Shown piece after piece: positions 49,719 to 58,800 of a stretch of 64,000 nt of DNA. How positions within the stretch are numbered: position 1 is the stretch's first letter; each line of letters begins with the position of its first letter. The notes beneath the pieces are model-generated. The model did not search any database. It saw only the letters and a list, made by a program, of their open reading frames with translations, and was not told where the DNA came from. This DNA is from Rhizobium giardinii bv. giardinii H152 (GTDB taxonomy: Bacteria > Pseudomonadota > Alphaproteobacteria > Rhizobiales > Rhizobiaceae): positions 367 through 64,366 of the forward strand of contig NZ_KB902713.1 in assembly GCF_000379605.1 (NCBI RefSeq), written 5' to 3'. Made by a program: the position numbers and the translations under genes.

Positions 49719-51392
49719 TTACATATTGCCTGGCAGCGCGGTTGCAATTGTCCTACACGCGAAGCCATGGGGACCATGGTTATCCCAGGCGTGGGTCATA
49801 AGCGGGGCGGAACCCGATCCAGGTTGAGGAAGCAGCGACTGTACTTCCCGAGCTGGGATCGCCTTTGAAAAAAGAAAACCCTGGCCGAAGTCGCAACCCA
49901 TGTTCCTAAGGTCGTGGCATTGGCCATCGCTTTCGATGCCTTCGGCTGTTGCGGGAATACCGAGATTTCGGCTGAGGCCGAGGATCGACTGAACAATTCT
50001 GCGGTGCTTCTCATCCGAGTTCATCTGGTGAACGAAACTGCGGTCGATCTTGATCTTGTCGAACTTGAACCGCAGCAGATGCGCAAAGCTGGAGTAGCCG
50101 GTCCCAAAATCATCAAGGGCTATCCTGATCCCGGCCTCGCTGAGATCGCTCAGCACGGCTTCGGCCGCCGAGCTATTCTGTATAAGAGCGCTCTCGGTGA
50201 TTTCGAGTTCGAGCCTATGCGTTGGGAGTCCCACTTCATCGAGGATCGTCATCAGGCGTAGACCGAGAAGCTTGTCGGCCAGTTGCGTTGGCGAGAGATT
50301 GAAGGCCAAACGGATATCCGCAGGCCACGAAATCGCATCGCGACAGGCGCGCCGCAGCACCTTTTCCGAAAGCTCGGTGATCAGGCCGGCCTCCTCGGCG
50401 ATTTCGATGAACTCGCAGGGCGGTACGCTTTCACCGCTTGGCTGGTTCCAGCGCGCCAGCGCCTCGAATCCGAGAATCTTACCACTCTGCAGATCAACGA
50501 GCGGTTGGTAATAGGGCACGATGAGATCATTTCGCACGGCGTGCAGCAGGGCGTTTTCCAATTCAACACGCTTCGAAAGCCCGTCACCCATGGATCGGGC
50601 GAAGGCCATCACATTGTTGCGACCGCTTTTCTTCGCGGCATACATGGCAATATCCGAGCAACGAATGACTTCCCGTATCGTTTCGCCGTCCTGCGGAAAT
50701 CGCGCATAACCTACATTCGCGCCGACTTCCGTGGTGATCCCGCTGATCCGCATCGGCACCGATATGCTTTCGATCACCCGCTGCCCAAGCTGATCGAGAT
50801 CGACGACGTCGGCATTTCTGCAGAGTGCAAGAAACTCGTCGCCGCCGAGGCGGTAGACGTCTTCCGGCGCGAAAATTTGCTCGAGCCGCCGGGCGATGTT
50901 CACCAGCAATTCGTCGCCGCCGGCATGGCCAACGAGATCATTGGTACGTTTAAAGCCGACAAGGTCGATGGAAAAAACAGCGAATCGGCATTCCTTCGAA
51001 TAGTCGGCGGTCGCGATTTCTTCGAGCCCTTTCCGATTCTGCAAGCCGGTCAGTGCATCGTGACGGGCCGCCCACAGCGTCTGGTGCTCTGCTTGGCGCC
51101 GCCTCGATATTTCGCGGCGCAAGTCCCTGATGCGCAAAACACCAAACACAAGGCCGAGAATTCCGGCGATGATGATCCCGATAAAAAGTTGATCGACGAC
51201 GAACCAACCATTCTCATGCGCGAGGTGGTCGAGTTTCTCATGCAGTTCGTAGACCAGCGCGAGATGCGCCAAGACAACGCCGACGATCGCCAGCGCTATT
51301 GCTTCCAACCGCGCGCGGTGGTGACATATGAGATGCAGCATGCGGAACCTATTCAAAATGCGGCCGTCGTGGCGCCTAACGGAGGGCGGCAT
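49719..51392 (-). CDS. Membrane-bound GGDEF-EAL protein (cyclic di-GMP turnover)
   Basis: There are two N-terminal membrane helices (IALAIVGVVLAHLALVYEL; LFIGIIIAGILGLVFGVL). A GGDEF domain follows with an intact YRLGGDEFLAL, then an EAL domain with GFEALARW, NLSPTQL, LEITES, DDFGTGYSS, KIDRSFV and AEGIES. Both diguanylate cyclase and phosphodiesterase motifs look complete. The start is ATG 51392 because AACGGAGGAAGGG lies just upstream and the preceding small gene stops at 51430. It gives 557 aa. The last 35 residues or so after the EAL domain look non-conserved. Confidence 0.9.
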   Translation of the reverse strand: MPPSVRRHDGRILNRFRMLHLICHHRARLEAIALAIVGVVLAHLALVYELHEKLDHLAHENGWFVVDQLFIGIIIAGILGLVFGVLRIRDLRREISRRRQAEHQTLWAARHDALTGLQNRKGLEEIATADYSKECRFAVFSIDLVGFKRTNDLVGHAGGDELLVNIARRLEQIFAPEDVYRLGGDEFLALCRNADVVDLDQLGQRVIESISVPMRISGITTEVGANVGYARFPQDGETIREVIRCSDIAMYAAKKSGRNNVMAFARSMGDGLSKRVELENALLHAVRNDLIVPYYQPLVDLQSGKILGFEALARWNQPSGESVPPCEFIEIAEEAGLITELSEKVLRRACRDAISWPADIRLAFNLSPTQLADKLLGLRLMTILDEVGLPTHRLELEITESALIQNSSAAEAVLSDLSEAGIRIALDDFGTGYSSFAHLLRFKFDKIKIDRSFVHQMNSDEKHRRIVQSILGLSRNLGIPATAEGIESDGQCHDLRNMGCDFGQGFLFSKAIPAREVQSLLPQPGSGSAPLMTHAWDNHGPHGFACRTIATALPGNM

Positions 51393-51429
51393 CCCTTCCT
51401 CCGTTAAACGCCCTATGAAGCGATGGGAG

Positions 51430-51657
51430 CTACGCCCAGCCACGTTCAACTGGGAGGCTGGTGTTCGCCGTCTGCGAGAGACCAACAGAGGGCGCGGCGA
51501 TCTTCGCCAGTTCATCCTGGATGGCGATCAGAAAATTGGAAATGCCCTGAATCTGGTCGCGGACAGCCTCCATTCTTTCTAGTGCAAGCGTGTCGATTTC
51601 GCCCAGCGTCGAAACAGCGCCAAGGTGGTTGATCGGGAACGCGATAATATTGCTCAT
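51430..51657 (-). CDS. Small protein in the chemoreceptor operon
   Basis: This 75-aa protein begins MSNIIAFPINHLGAVSTLG, with GGAG five bases before the ATG, and is mainly helical (LALERMEAVRDQIQGISNFLIAIQDELAKIA). It lies between cheW and the GGDEF-EAL gene in the same direction. It might be a CheW- or receptor-binding helper. No named family recognised. Confidence 0.65.
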   Translation of the reverse strand: MSNIIAFPINHLGAVSTLGEIDTLALERMEAVRDQIQGISNFLIAIQDELAKIAAPSVGLSQTANTSLPVERGWA

Positions 51658-51694
51658 CGAAACTCCTTCGATTTGAAAATTTCCGAGAAACTCG

Positions 51695-52177
51695 TCAGGC
51701 AGCGACGGTTTCGAGCTCGCTTGGCTGGAACAAGCGTGAAAGGCTGAGGAAGGAGATCATGCCGCTGTCGTGCGTGATGATGCCTTCCGCGACGCTGCGG
51801 TCGAAAGAGGTGGTTATTTCCGGCACGGGCTGCACCTGACTGGTACCGATCGTCAGAATATCCGATACGCCGTCTACGACCAGTCCAAGCACCATCTCAT
51901 GCACCTCGGCCACGACGATCGCGCTGCGCTCCGTGGGCTTCGTGCTTTTCATGCCGAGCTTGTGGGCCAGATCGATGATCGGGATCACCGATCCCCGCAG
52001 GTTCATCACGCCGACGATATCCGGCGGCGAGTGCGGCACTGGGATCGAGGGGGACCATCCGCGAATCTCGCGGATGGTGGTGGTTCTGACGCAGAAATCC
52101 TGATCGGAGATTCGAAAGGCGATGATCTCGAAGGTGCCGTTGCCGGACTCCGCCGACGATTGAGCAAGCGAAGACAT
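51695..52177 (-). CDS. cheW: CheW chemotaxis coupling protein
   Basis: This 160-aa single CheW domain (FEIIAFRISDQDFCVRTTTIREIRGW; PDIVGVMNLRGSVIPIIDLAHKLG; GLVVDGVSDILTI) links chemoreceptors to CheA. The start at ATG 52177 has GGGAGGA upstream. It begins two bases after the receptor gene stops. No cheA, cheY or cheR occurs in the window. Confidence 0.93.
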   Translation of the reverse strand: MSSLAQSSAESGNGTFEIIAFRISDQDFCVRTTTIREIRGWSPSIPVPHSPPDIVGVMNLRGSVIPIIDLAHKLGMKSTKPTERSAIVVAEVHEMVLGLVVDGVSDILTIGTSQVQPVPEITTSFDRSVAEGIITHDSGMISFLSLSRLFQPSELETVAA

Positions 52178-52179
52178 TC

Positions 52180-54102
52180 TCAAAAGTCCTCCCATTCCTT
52201 TACCGCAGCTGCAGTGGCAGTTCTGCCGCTGAAGGCGCTGGCGAGCTTGCTCCCGAGCGCGCGGGCCGGCGAAGCCACCGGCCGGTTTGTCCGGTCGGCC
52301 GCGCGCGGCTGGGTAACCATGCCGTCGAGTTTGAAGCCGGCGACGAGATTGCGTAGCTTGGCGGCTTCCTCGGCCAGGCTCGATGCCGCGGCGGTCGATT
52401 CTTCCACCATCGCCGCGTTCTGCTGGGTGCTCTGATCCATCGAATTGACCGCTGTGTTGATCTCAGCCAGTCCCGTCGACTGCTCCTTTGCCGACACGGC
52501 GATCGCGTTCATGTGACTGTTGACCTGGCCGATGAAGCCACTGATGACGTTCAGCGCATCGCCGGTGTCGCGCACCAGCTTGACACCGCTTTCCACTTCG
52601 GTCGACGAGTTGCGGATCAGCCCCTTGATCTCCTTTGCAGCCTGCGCGGACCGCTGCGCCAGTTCGCGCACCTCCTGGGCGACGACGGCAAAGCCCTTGC
52701 CGGCATCGCCGGCCCGCGCCGCCTCGACGCCGGCATTCAGCGCCAGGAGATTGGTCTGGAAGGCAATCTCGTCGATCACCCCGATGATGTTGGAAATCTG
52801 CTGCGAGCTCTCCTCGATCCGACGCATCGCTTCTTCGGCATGCGAGACGACTTCGGCCGATTTCGCCGCACTCTGGTTGGCATGCGTCGCAACCGTGCGG
52901 GCCTCTTCCGTCAGCTTCGTCGACGAGCCGACATTGGCGGTGATCTGGTCGAGGGCCGCGGCGGTCTCCTCAAGAGCGGCGGCCTGCTGCTCGGTACGCT
53001 TGGCAAGATCCTGGGCGCCGGAGGCGATCTCACGGGTGCCGTTGTCCATGGTCGCAATGCTCTCGGCGATCGCTGACAACGCTGTGCCGAGCTGGCGGAC
53101 GGACTGGTTGAAGTCGTTGCGCAGGGGCTCGAAATCAGGTGCGAAAGCGTCCATCAACTGGAAGGCGAGATCGCCGGCGGCAAGGCGCTTCAGGCCGGCC
53201 CCCAAGTTGTCGGAGGCAAAGCGCAGTTGTTCGGCTTCCATTTCGGTGCGCTTCTGGACTGCCGCCCGTTCCGCTTCCTGATGTTCGCGCGTGGTCCGAG
53301 CCTCGCCTTCGAGGCGGCCATTGTTGATTGCGGCTTCCCGGAAGACCTCAACGGCAGCAGCCATCGCGCCGATCTCGTCATGACGGCCGAGCAGGGGGAT
53401 CGCCGAAGCCGTATCGCCTTCAGCCAGCTTGCCCATCGCGCCTGTGATCCGGGTGATTGGATTGGCAATGCCGGTAATGGCGTAGAAAGTCGCGGCGGCG
53501 CCTGCGAGAAGTGCGATCGCACAGAGGATGTAGATAAGGTTCAGGGAATGCTCGAGGAGCGCCTGATTGTCTGCGCCAGCCTTCGCTGCGCCGTCCTTGT
53601 TGATGCCCGTGATGATATGGATTGACTGCGCTATGTCGGCAAAAAGAGGCGCCATTTCCTTAGAAATGATGAGTTTGGCTTCTTCATCCTTTCCCTCAGT
53701 CGAGACCGCCACCATCCTGGCACCAGCGACGTCCAACGCCTCGCTCGTGTCCCGTATCTTCTTCAGTTCGGCGTTCTCATTGTCTTCAGTGACAAGGGCG
53801 GAATAGTCGTCGAACGCCTTGGCAAAGCGCGCCGTTTCATCCTCGATCGCCTTGGTTGCCCGCGCTTCCTCCTCAGCATTGCTTGCGAGAACATGGCGAT
53901 TGAAGGCAACCCGCTTATCGGAAAGGGCGGTATCCATTTCCTTCGACCGTTCGACGCTCGGCAGCCAGTTGTCGACGACTGCGTCGTTGTTGCGATCGAT
54001 CTCACCCATCGAGGAGATGGCGACCCACGACAGGCTGGCTGCAATCAGAAACAGGCCGGCAACGATGCCGATCAAGGAGGATTTTACGCTTGGGCGTTTC
54101 AT
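52180..54102 (-). CDS. Methyl-accepting chemotaxis protein
   Basis: This 640-aa transducer has an N-terminal membrane helix (SSLIGIVAGLFLIAASLSWVA), a four-helix-type periplasmic sensor of about 150 residues, a second helix (LIYILCAIALLAGAAATFYAI) and HAMP. The signalling domain has the tip IIGVIDEIAFQTNLLALNAGVEAARAGDAGKGFAVVAQEVR. It ends in EWEDF, similar to the NWETF pentapeptide that tethers CheR and CheB. The start is at MKRPSVKSSLIG. The ligand is unknown; the sensor is rich in acidic and Ala residues. Confidence 0.93.
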   Translation of the reverse strand: MKRPSVKSSLIGIVAGLFLIAASLSWVAISSMGEIDRNNDAVVDNWLPSVERSKEMDTALSDKRVAFNRHVLASNAEEEARATKAIEDETARFAKAFDDYSALVTEDNENAELKKIRDTSEALDVAGARMVAVSTEGKDEEAKLIISKEMAPLFADIAQSIHIITGINKDGAAKAGADNQALLEHSLNLIYILCAIALLAGAAATFYAITGIANPITRITGAMGKLAEGDTASAIPLLGRHDEIGAMAAAVEVFREAAINNGRLEGEARTTREHQEAERAAVQKRTEMEAEQLRFASDNLGAGLKRLAAGDLAFQLMDAFAPDFEPLRNDFNQSVRQLGTALSAIAESIATMDNGTREIASGAQDLAKRTEQQAAALEETAAALDQITANVGSSTKLTEEARTVATHANQSAAKSAEVVSHAEEAMRRIEESSQQISNIIGVIDEIAFQTNLLALNAGVEAARAGDAGKGFAVVAQEVRELAQRSAQAAKEIKGLIRNSSTEVESGVKLVRDTGDALNVISGFIGQVNSHMNAIAVSAKEQSTGLAEINTAVNSMDQSTQQNAAMVEESTAAASSLAEEAAKLRNLVAGFKLDGMVTQPRAADRTNRPVASPARALGSKLASAFSGRTATAAAVKEWEDF

Positions 54103-54633
54103 TTCAAATTCCTTCAATTTTTAGCGCGGCGAACGTGGGTCGTCGCGGAATCGAGTATTTGAATCGGCAGCCGTCTGCTGCCGATTCATTGCCGCAGTGA
54201 GTCTTCTTCCAGTCCCGGCGTTAAAGAGGACCTTGTGTTCGCCGACATCCAGTGGTGAACAATGATCTCGCTAATGCGCCGAAAACTGCTCGCGTCATTC
54301 GGGGAGGTTGAATGACGCGAGGCCTCTACTGGACGTAATCATGGTGTGAGCGGCGCGAAATCATTTCGCGGGACAGCGGCGCGGAAACCGTTGATTTCGG
54401 CACGCTGGTGGGGCAGGTTTCCGCAGAAGCACTGCTGCGTGCTGATTGCGCCGACCTCTGTTCTCTAACTTGTACGACGAGCGCTGAAAAAAGATTAACA
54501 GTTTCCAGCGGTTAAGGGTTTGAGTTGGAAAATTACGCCTTTCGGATAGCCGTTGCGCGGATTGACCCTGTGGTCTCGCCGATGTTTAAGCGCGCCTCGT
54601 AACAATTGAAATTACCGAAACTCTCGTCTCGCT
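54103..54633. other. No recognisable gene
   Basis: The upstream region of the chemoreceptor operon, so its promoter should lie here. No clear sigma-factor motif or repeat was found. Confidence 0.4.
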
Positions 54634-54783
54634 GAGGGCGGTAGCAAGGGCGACGACGCGCTGCGCGAGGATCTCGTCAAGCATGTGCGCAAGGAAATCG
54701 GGTCGATCGCCACGCGCGACAAAATCCAGTTCTCGCCCGCCTCTAAAACCCGTTCCGGCAAGATCATGTGCTGCATCCTGCGA
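54634..54783 (+). pseudogene. Acetyl-CoA synthetase gene, 3' fragment
   Basis: The plus strand encodes [20 protein letters not shown], then [24 protein letters not shown]. This is the C-terminal domain of acetyl-CoA synthetase around the acetylated catalytic lysine (usual form [14 protein letters not shown]). Nothing upstream matches the rest of the enzyme, and the next bases belong to a different gene on the other strand. Confidence 0.75.
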
Positions 54784-54785
54784 AA

Positions 54786-55085
54786 CACGACACAGCGGTT
54801 GTCGACGCCCAGCCAGCGTTTCCAATGCATGCTCGCTGTGTTGCGGATATTTGTGGTGCCGCCGTCCGGTTCCATCTTCAACAACTGCTGGAAGTCGACA
54901 TCATTGCCCTTGGCGCGCAGCTTGTTGGCCCGGTTGGTCGCCGCCTCGAACAGCGCCTGGCCAGAGCTCGGCAGCCCCCCAGCGCACCATCGCCGGCTCG
55001 CGCCCAGTCGGCGTATTGCGCACGACCGGCGCCATGCCATCGGGCCATACCTCGATTTCCGGTTCGATGTTGCCGACGCTGTCGA
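54786..55085 (-). pseudogene. SRAP (YedK/HMCES) gene, N-terminal-half fragment
   Basis: Joined across a frameshift in a run of six G, the minus strand encodes [20 protein letters not shown] and onward through MVRWGLPSS, then [35 protein letters not shown] and [10 protein letters not shown]. That is the first half of a YedK-type protein without its catalytic Cys2 N-terminus. It ends against the acetyl-CoA synthetase fragment. It is complementary to the C-terminal SRAP piece at 23.2 kb. Confidence 0.75.
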
Positions 55086-55263
55086 CCATCGCGCGCGTGG
55101 CGCCGCGGAGACGGCCGATCGCGCGCCGGTCCAGCTCTTCCTCGTGGCCGCATACGCCGCACTCAGCGACAATGACGAACCATTCCGGAAGCGCGCTCAA
55201 CGTCGCGTAGTCGAATTGTGGCCCGAGGCTCGGCGCCAGCTCAATGCTTCTGTCGTGCCGCAT
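54901..55263 (-). CDS. Small CxxC protein fused to SRAP-gene debris
   Basis: The first 65 codons ([28 protein letters not shown], then [20 protein letters not shown]) resemble a short conserved rhizobial protein with a CxxC motif. After about residue 65 the frame runs into the SRAP fragment ([14 protein letters not shown]...) and then into its wrong frame until 54901. The C-terminus of the original protein is therefore replaced. It starts six bases after the previous gene stops. Confidence 0.5.
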   Translation of the reverse strand: MRHDRSIELAPSLGPQFDYATLSALPEWFVIVAECGVCGHEEELDRRAIGRLRGATRAMVDSVGNIEPEIEVWPDGMAPVVRNTPTGREPAMVRWGAAELWPGAVRGGDQPGQQAARQGQ

Positions 55264-55268
55264 GACGG

Positions 55269-55487
55269 TCAGTCCCGGTCAAAGCTCGGTGTCCAGCCGC
55301 GGGTAAATCCGATGCTCATGCCCATCCGTGTCAATGCCAGCTGCTCACGCAGATGCCGGCAATCCTCCAACAAGGTGCGCACGGCCGCGTCGGCGTCGCC
55401 GCCGTGATAGCGGAGAACGTCGTTGAACTCCGCCTCCGCCGACGGTTTAGCGGGTTCGTCGGGTAATGCTGCTTTAAGCGGGCGCAT
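55269..55487 (-). CDS. Small hypothetical protein
   Basis: This 72-aa acidic, helical protein ([44 protein letters not shown]) ends [12 protein letters not shown]. The regular amphipathic pattern and tight coupling to the next gene suggest it is real. No family name known to me. Confidence 0.55.
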   Translation of the reverse strand: MRPLKAALPDEPAKPSAEAEFNDVLRYHGGDADAAVRTLLEDCRHLREQLALTRMGMSIGFTRGWTPSFDRD

Positions 55488-56381
55488 GGCTTCTCCTCTC
55501 CACCGTGCATGGCCAGCGGACGATATGGGAACGAATTTCAGATTGGCGGTTACGGCGCCGCGTTGTTCTCATTATGTTCTCATGCGAGGGATAGTCAAGA
55601 CGTCCGGGTTCGGTAATCCCCATCGGTGATTCAGCGGTCATCGCCCTTGGGCATTTTTGCATCAAATTTATGTAAGTCGCATCAATTTCATGGAAGCCAT
55701 GACCAGTCGGCCTCGATAGGCTTCAACCGTGGCTCCTGAACGTGGAACACAGGGAGCCGCAGGACGCGGTGCCGCTGCTCTAACTGGTAATAGGGGCAGC
55801 GGCATTTCCCGCGTATGCGCACGCCGGAAAGAATGACCCGTTGCGCGGAGCTGGGCGAATTATTCCATCGGCTCGATCCTGTGGGCCCCGCTGCTAACCA
55901 TGCAAATCCTGCGCTAGCGAGAACATTTCTACAGCTATCCGCAGTGACTGGGTGGGCGCCCTGAGTACGCCTAGTAACATCGGAGCCAGCTCCGAGCTTC
56001 GAGGTCCGATGATCGAGGTCAGCTTTCGCGTTTCTGCGTGAAAAGCCGGCGGACCCGGGCCCCATTTTGGTCATTCCGTAGGGTTGAGCCGATGTACGCT
56101 ATTAGAGAGTTTGAAGCGGAGGTTTGAAACAACAGGGTCGTCGGTTCTGATTCCTTCAAGGCGACGATACCGCTTGCAAATTCAACGGTCCGCCAACAGT
56201 GAATGCAATAAGAAGGACGATGGGGCTGGCGGCCAGACTTAATGCCATTTGGATTTTAGCAATGTGGCAATAAGAGATGGTTCGATTTTACACCAAAATT
56301 GGAGGTTTCATTTTTTCTTCCAAACCAGCCGCAAAAAGAAAATGGTTTCTTATAATTCATTTTCTCTACTGATTTTATAGA
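55488..56381. other. Long region without a supported gene
   Basis: A 128-codon minus-strand frame (55688-56074) has an unlikely composition and no domain. Toward 56.2 kb the sequence becomes AT-rich, as expected for the promoter of the following operon. Nothing else stands out. Confidence 0.4.
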
Positions 56382-56399
56382 CTAAGTTTTGCAACTTAG
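56382..56399. promoter_or_regulatory. Palindromic operator-like site before the monooxygenase operon
   Basis: CTAAGTT-TTGC-AACTTAG is a perfect 7-bp inverted repeat with a four-base spacer, three bases before the ATG of the first gene. A repressor bound here would block translation or transcription start. No regulator gene is adjacent. Confidence 0.5.
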
Positions 56400-56402
56400 C
56401 GA

Positions 56403-57410
56403 ATGGATCAGTGGCATATGGTCTACCTCCTCAGTCTCCTTGACAAGAGCCCCCTCGACGAAGGGTCCACCGCCACGGATGCGTTGCGCACGACGGTGAA
56501 GCTTGCGCAGATGTCGGAGGAGCTGGGCTATCACCGCTTCTGGGTCGCTGAACATCACAGCATGCCGACGCTGGCAAGCTCTGCGCCGGAAGTACTGATC
56601 GCCCATCTTCTTGCCCGGACGGCGCGCATCCGCATCGGCTCGGGCGGCGTCATGCTGCAGCATTACAGCGCCTACAAGGTGGCCGAAACATTCAACCTTC
56701 TGGCCTCGCTCGCGCCGGACCGCGTCGATCTCGGCGTCGGTAAGGCGCCGGGCGGCTTTCCGCTCTCGACCAAAGCGCTTCAGGTTGGCATCGATCCCGC
56801 ACGGAAGCCGGATTTCGCCAGCCAGCTCTCCGAGATCAATGGCTATCTCGCTGCTGATCCCAGCAGTAACGGCCCGCTTGCGACTCCGTTCCCGCCGACA
56901 GCGCCAGATCGTTTCCTGCTTGGCGCCAGCGTCGAAAGCGCCGAACTGGCTGCATCCAAGGGCTGGCGTCTGGTGTTTGCCGGCCAGCTGAACGGTGATC
57001 CGGAAAACTTGCGCCGTACCTTCGAGGCCTATGAACGGGCGAGCGGCGGCAAGACGCCGATCCTGGCGCTGACGGCCTATGCGGCGGAAGATACGGCCGT
57101 GGCGCGCAAGGCGGTCGGTGACCTGCGGATCGTCAAGGTTTTCCTGAAGGACGGCCGCAGTGTCAATGTCGGCACCGAGGAACAGGCGGCCGAATATGCC
57201 CGACAGGCCGGGGCCGAGATCGACCGGCTCGACACCAAGGCGCCGAGCGTGCTGCATGGCACGGCTGCGGAAGTGCGCCGGCAGCTCGACGACCTGCACA
57301 GCCAATACGGCATCGCCGAATTCATCATCGAAACGCCGCCGCTCGGGGCTGCCGAACGGCTGGCCTCCGTCGAGCGCCTCGCCAAGGAACGGCTTTCGCT
57401 CGCCGCCTGA
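56403..57410 (+). CDS. LLM-class flavin-dependent oxidoreductase
   Basis: This 335-aa protein is of the bacterial luciferase-like family (MsnO8/YtmO type). It has LAQMSEELGYHRFWVAEHHSMPTLASSAPEV near the N-terminus, RIGSGGVMLQHYSAYKVAETFNLLASLAPDRVDLGVGKAPGG, and the usual C-terminal KERLSL end. It uses reduced FMN to oxidise an organic substrate. First gene of an operon with a second monooxygenase, a deacylase, an acetyltransferase and an uptake system. An internal ATG at 56418 is also possible. Confidence 0.88.
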   Translation: MDQWHMVYLLSLLDKSPLDEGSTATDALRTTVKLAQMSEELGYHRFWVAEHHSMPTLASSAPEVLIAHLLARTARIRIGSGGVMLQHYSAYKVAETFNLLASLAPDRVDLGVGKAPGGFPLSTKALQVGIDPARKPDFASQLSEINGYLAADPSSNGPLATPFPPTAPDRFLLGASVESAELAASKGWRLVFAGQLNGDPENLRRTFEAYERASGGKTPILALTAYAAEDTAVARKAVGDLRIVKVFLKDGRSVNVGTEEQAAEYARQAGAEIDRLDTKAPSVLHGTAAEVRRQLDDLHSQYGIAEFIIETPPLGAAERLASVERLAKERLSLAA

Positions 57411-57433
57411 TCTCTCGCAAAAGGATTTTCCCG

Positions 57434-58783
57434 ATGGTTCAGAAACATATTCCGTTCGGCATCATGCTGCAGGGGCCCGGTGGTCATATGAACGCCTGGA
57501 AGCATCCGAGCGGCCCCGCCGATGCGAGCGTCAACTTCGAGTTCTTCGTCAACACCGCGCGTCGCGCTGAAGCGGCAGGCATCGCCTTTGCTTTCGTGGC
57601 AGACGGCCTCTACATCAACGCTCAGTCGATCCCGCATTTCCTCAACCGCTTCGAGCCAATCTCCATCCTCTCGGCGCTCGCGGCTTCAACCTCGAAGATC
57701 GGTCTCGTTGGCACGGTCTCCACCTCTTACAGCGACCCCTTCACGGTTGCGCGCCAGTTCGCCACGATCGACCTGATCTCCCGCGGCAGGGCGGGATGGA
57801 ACGCGGTGACGACCCCGCTAGAAGGGTCCGGGCGCAACTATAGCCGCGAGCACCCCGAACACGAACTGCGCTATGAGATCGCCGACGAGTATCTAGACGT
57901 CATCAAGCGCCTCTGGGACTCCTGGGATGACGACGCCTTTGTGCGCAATCGCGAAACCGGCGTCTATGCCGACACGTCGAAGCTGCGAAAGCTTGACCAC
58001 AAAGGCCGCTTCTTCCGCGTCGAGGGGCCGTTGAACATCGGCCGCTCGAAGCAAGGGCAACCCGTCGTCTTTCAGGCTGGAGCCTCCGATTCCGGGGTGA
58101 AGCTGGCAGGTAAACATGCGGATGCGGTCTTTACCAATGGTGGCTCGATCGAGGACGGAAAAACCTTCTACAAGCAGGTGAAGCAGAGCGCGATCGCGCA
58201 AGGACGCCGCGCTGCCGATGTCGGCCTCTTTCCCGGTATCGCCCCGATTGTCGGCAGAACGGAGGAAGAGGCCGAGCAGAAATATCAGGCGATCCGCAAT
58301 CTCGTCACCATCGAGGAGGCGCTGCTTTATCTCGGCCGCTTCTTCGATCACCACGATTTCGGTGTCTATCCGTTGGACGAGCCGTTCCCTGATATCGGCG
58401 ATATCGGCAAGAACAGCTTCCGCGCCACCACCGACCGGATCAAGAAGACGGCGCGTGAACAGAACCTCACGCTGCGCGAGATCGCGCTTGACGTTGCGAC
58501 GCCCCGCACCGCGTTCATCGGCACGGCGGACCATATTGCCGATGAATTGATCCGTTGGGTGGAGGAGGGCGCGGCCGACGGCTTCATCCTGGGCTTCCAG
58601 GTGATCGCCGAAGGGCTGGACGACTTTGCAACCCACGTCCTGCCGATCCTGGAGAAGCTCGGTTATTTCAACCCCGTGCTTGAAGGCGAGACCCTGCGCG
58701 ATCATCTCGGCTTGCCCTATCGCGAAAGCCATTATGCCGCTCCGCCCGCCGAGATCGAACGCGGAAAGGCGGTCGGCGCCTGA
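57434..58783 (+). CDS. NtaA/SnaA/DszA-family FMNH2-dependent monooxygenase
   Basis: This 449-aa protein has the family blocks HMNAWKHPSGPADASVNFEFFVNTARRAEAAG, LISRGRAGWNAVTTPLEGSGRNYSREHPEH and GRFFRVEGPLNIGRSKQGQPVVFQAGASDSG. Relatives cleave C-N or C-S bonds (nitrilotriacetate, sulfones, YtnJ/YxeK in Bacillus). It needs a flavin reductase, not encoded next to it. It lies 23 bases from the previous gene. Confidence 0.92.
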   Translation: MVQKHIPFGIMLQGPGGHMNAWKHPSGPADASVNFEFFVNTARRAEAAGIAFAFVADGLYINAQSIPHFLNRFEPISILSALAASTSKIGLVGTVSTSYSDPFTVARQFATIDLISRGRAGWNAVTTPLEGSGRNYSREHPEHELRYEIADEYLDVIKRLWDSWDDDAFVRNRETGVYADTSKLRKLDHKGRFFRVEGPLNIGRSKQGQPVVFQAGASDSGVKLAGKHADAVFTNGGSIEDGKTFYKQVKQSAIAQGRRAADVGLFPGIAPIVGRTEEEAEQKYQAIRNLVTIEEALLYLGRFFDHHDFGVYPLDEPFPDIGDIGKNSFRATTDRIKKTAREQNLTLREIALDVATPRTAFIGTADHIADELIRWVEEGAADGFILGFQVIAEGLDDFATHVLPILEKLGYFNPVLEGETLRDHLGLPYRESHYAAPPAEIERGKAVGA

Positions 58784-58800
58784 GGCGCCGGGAGAAGGCC

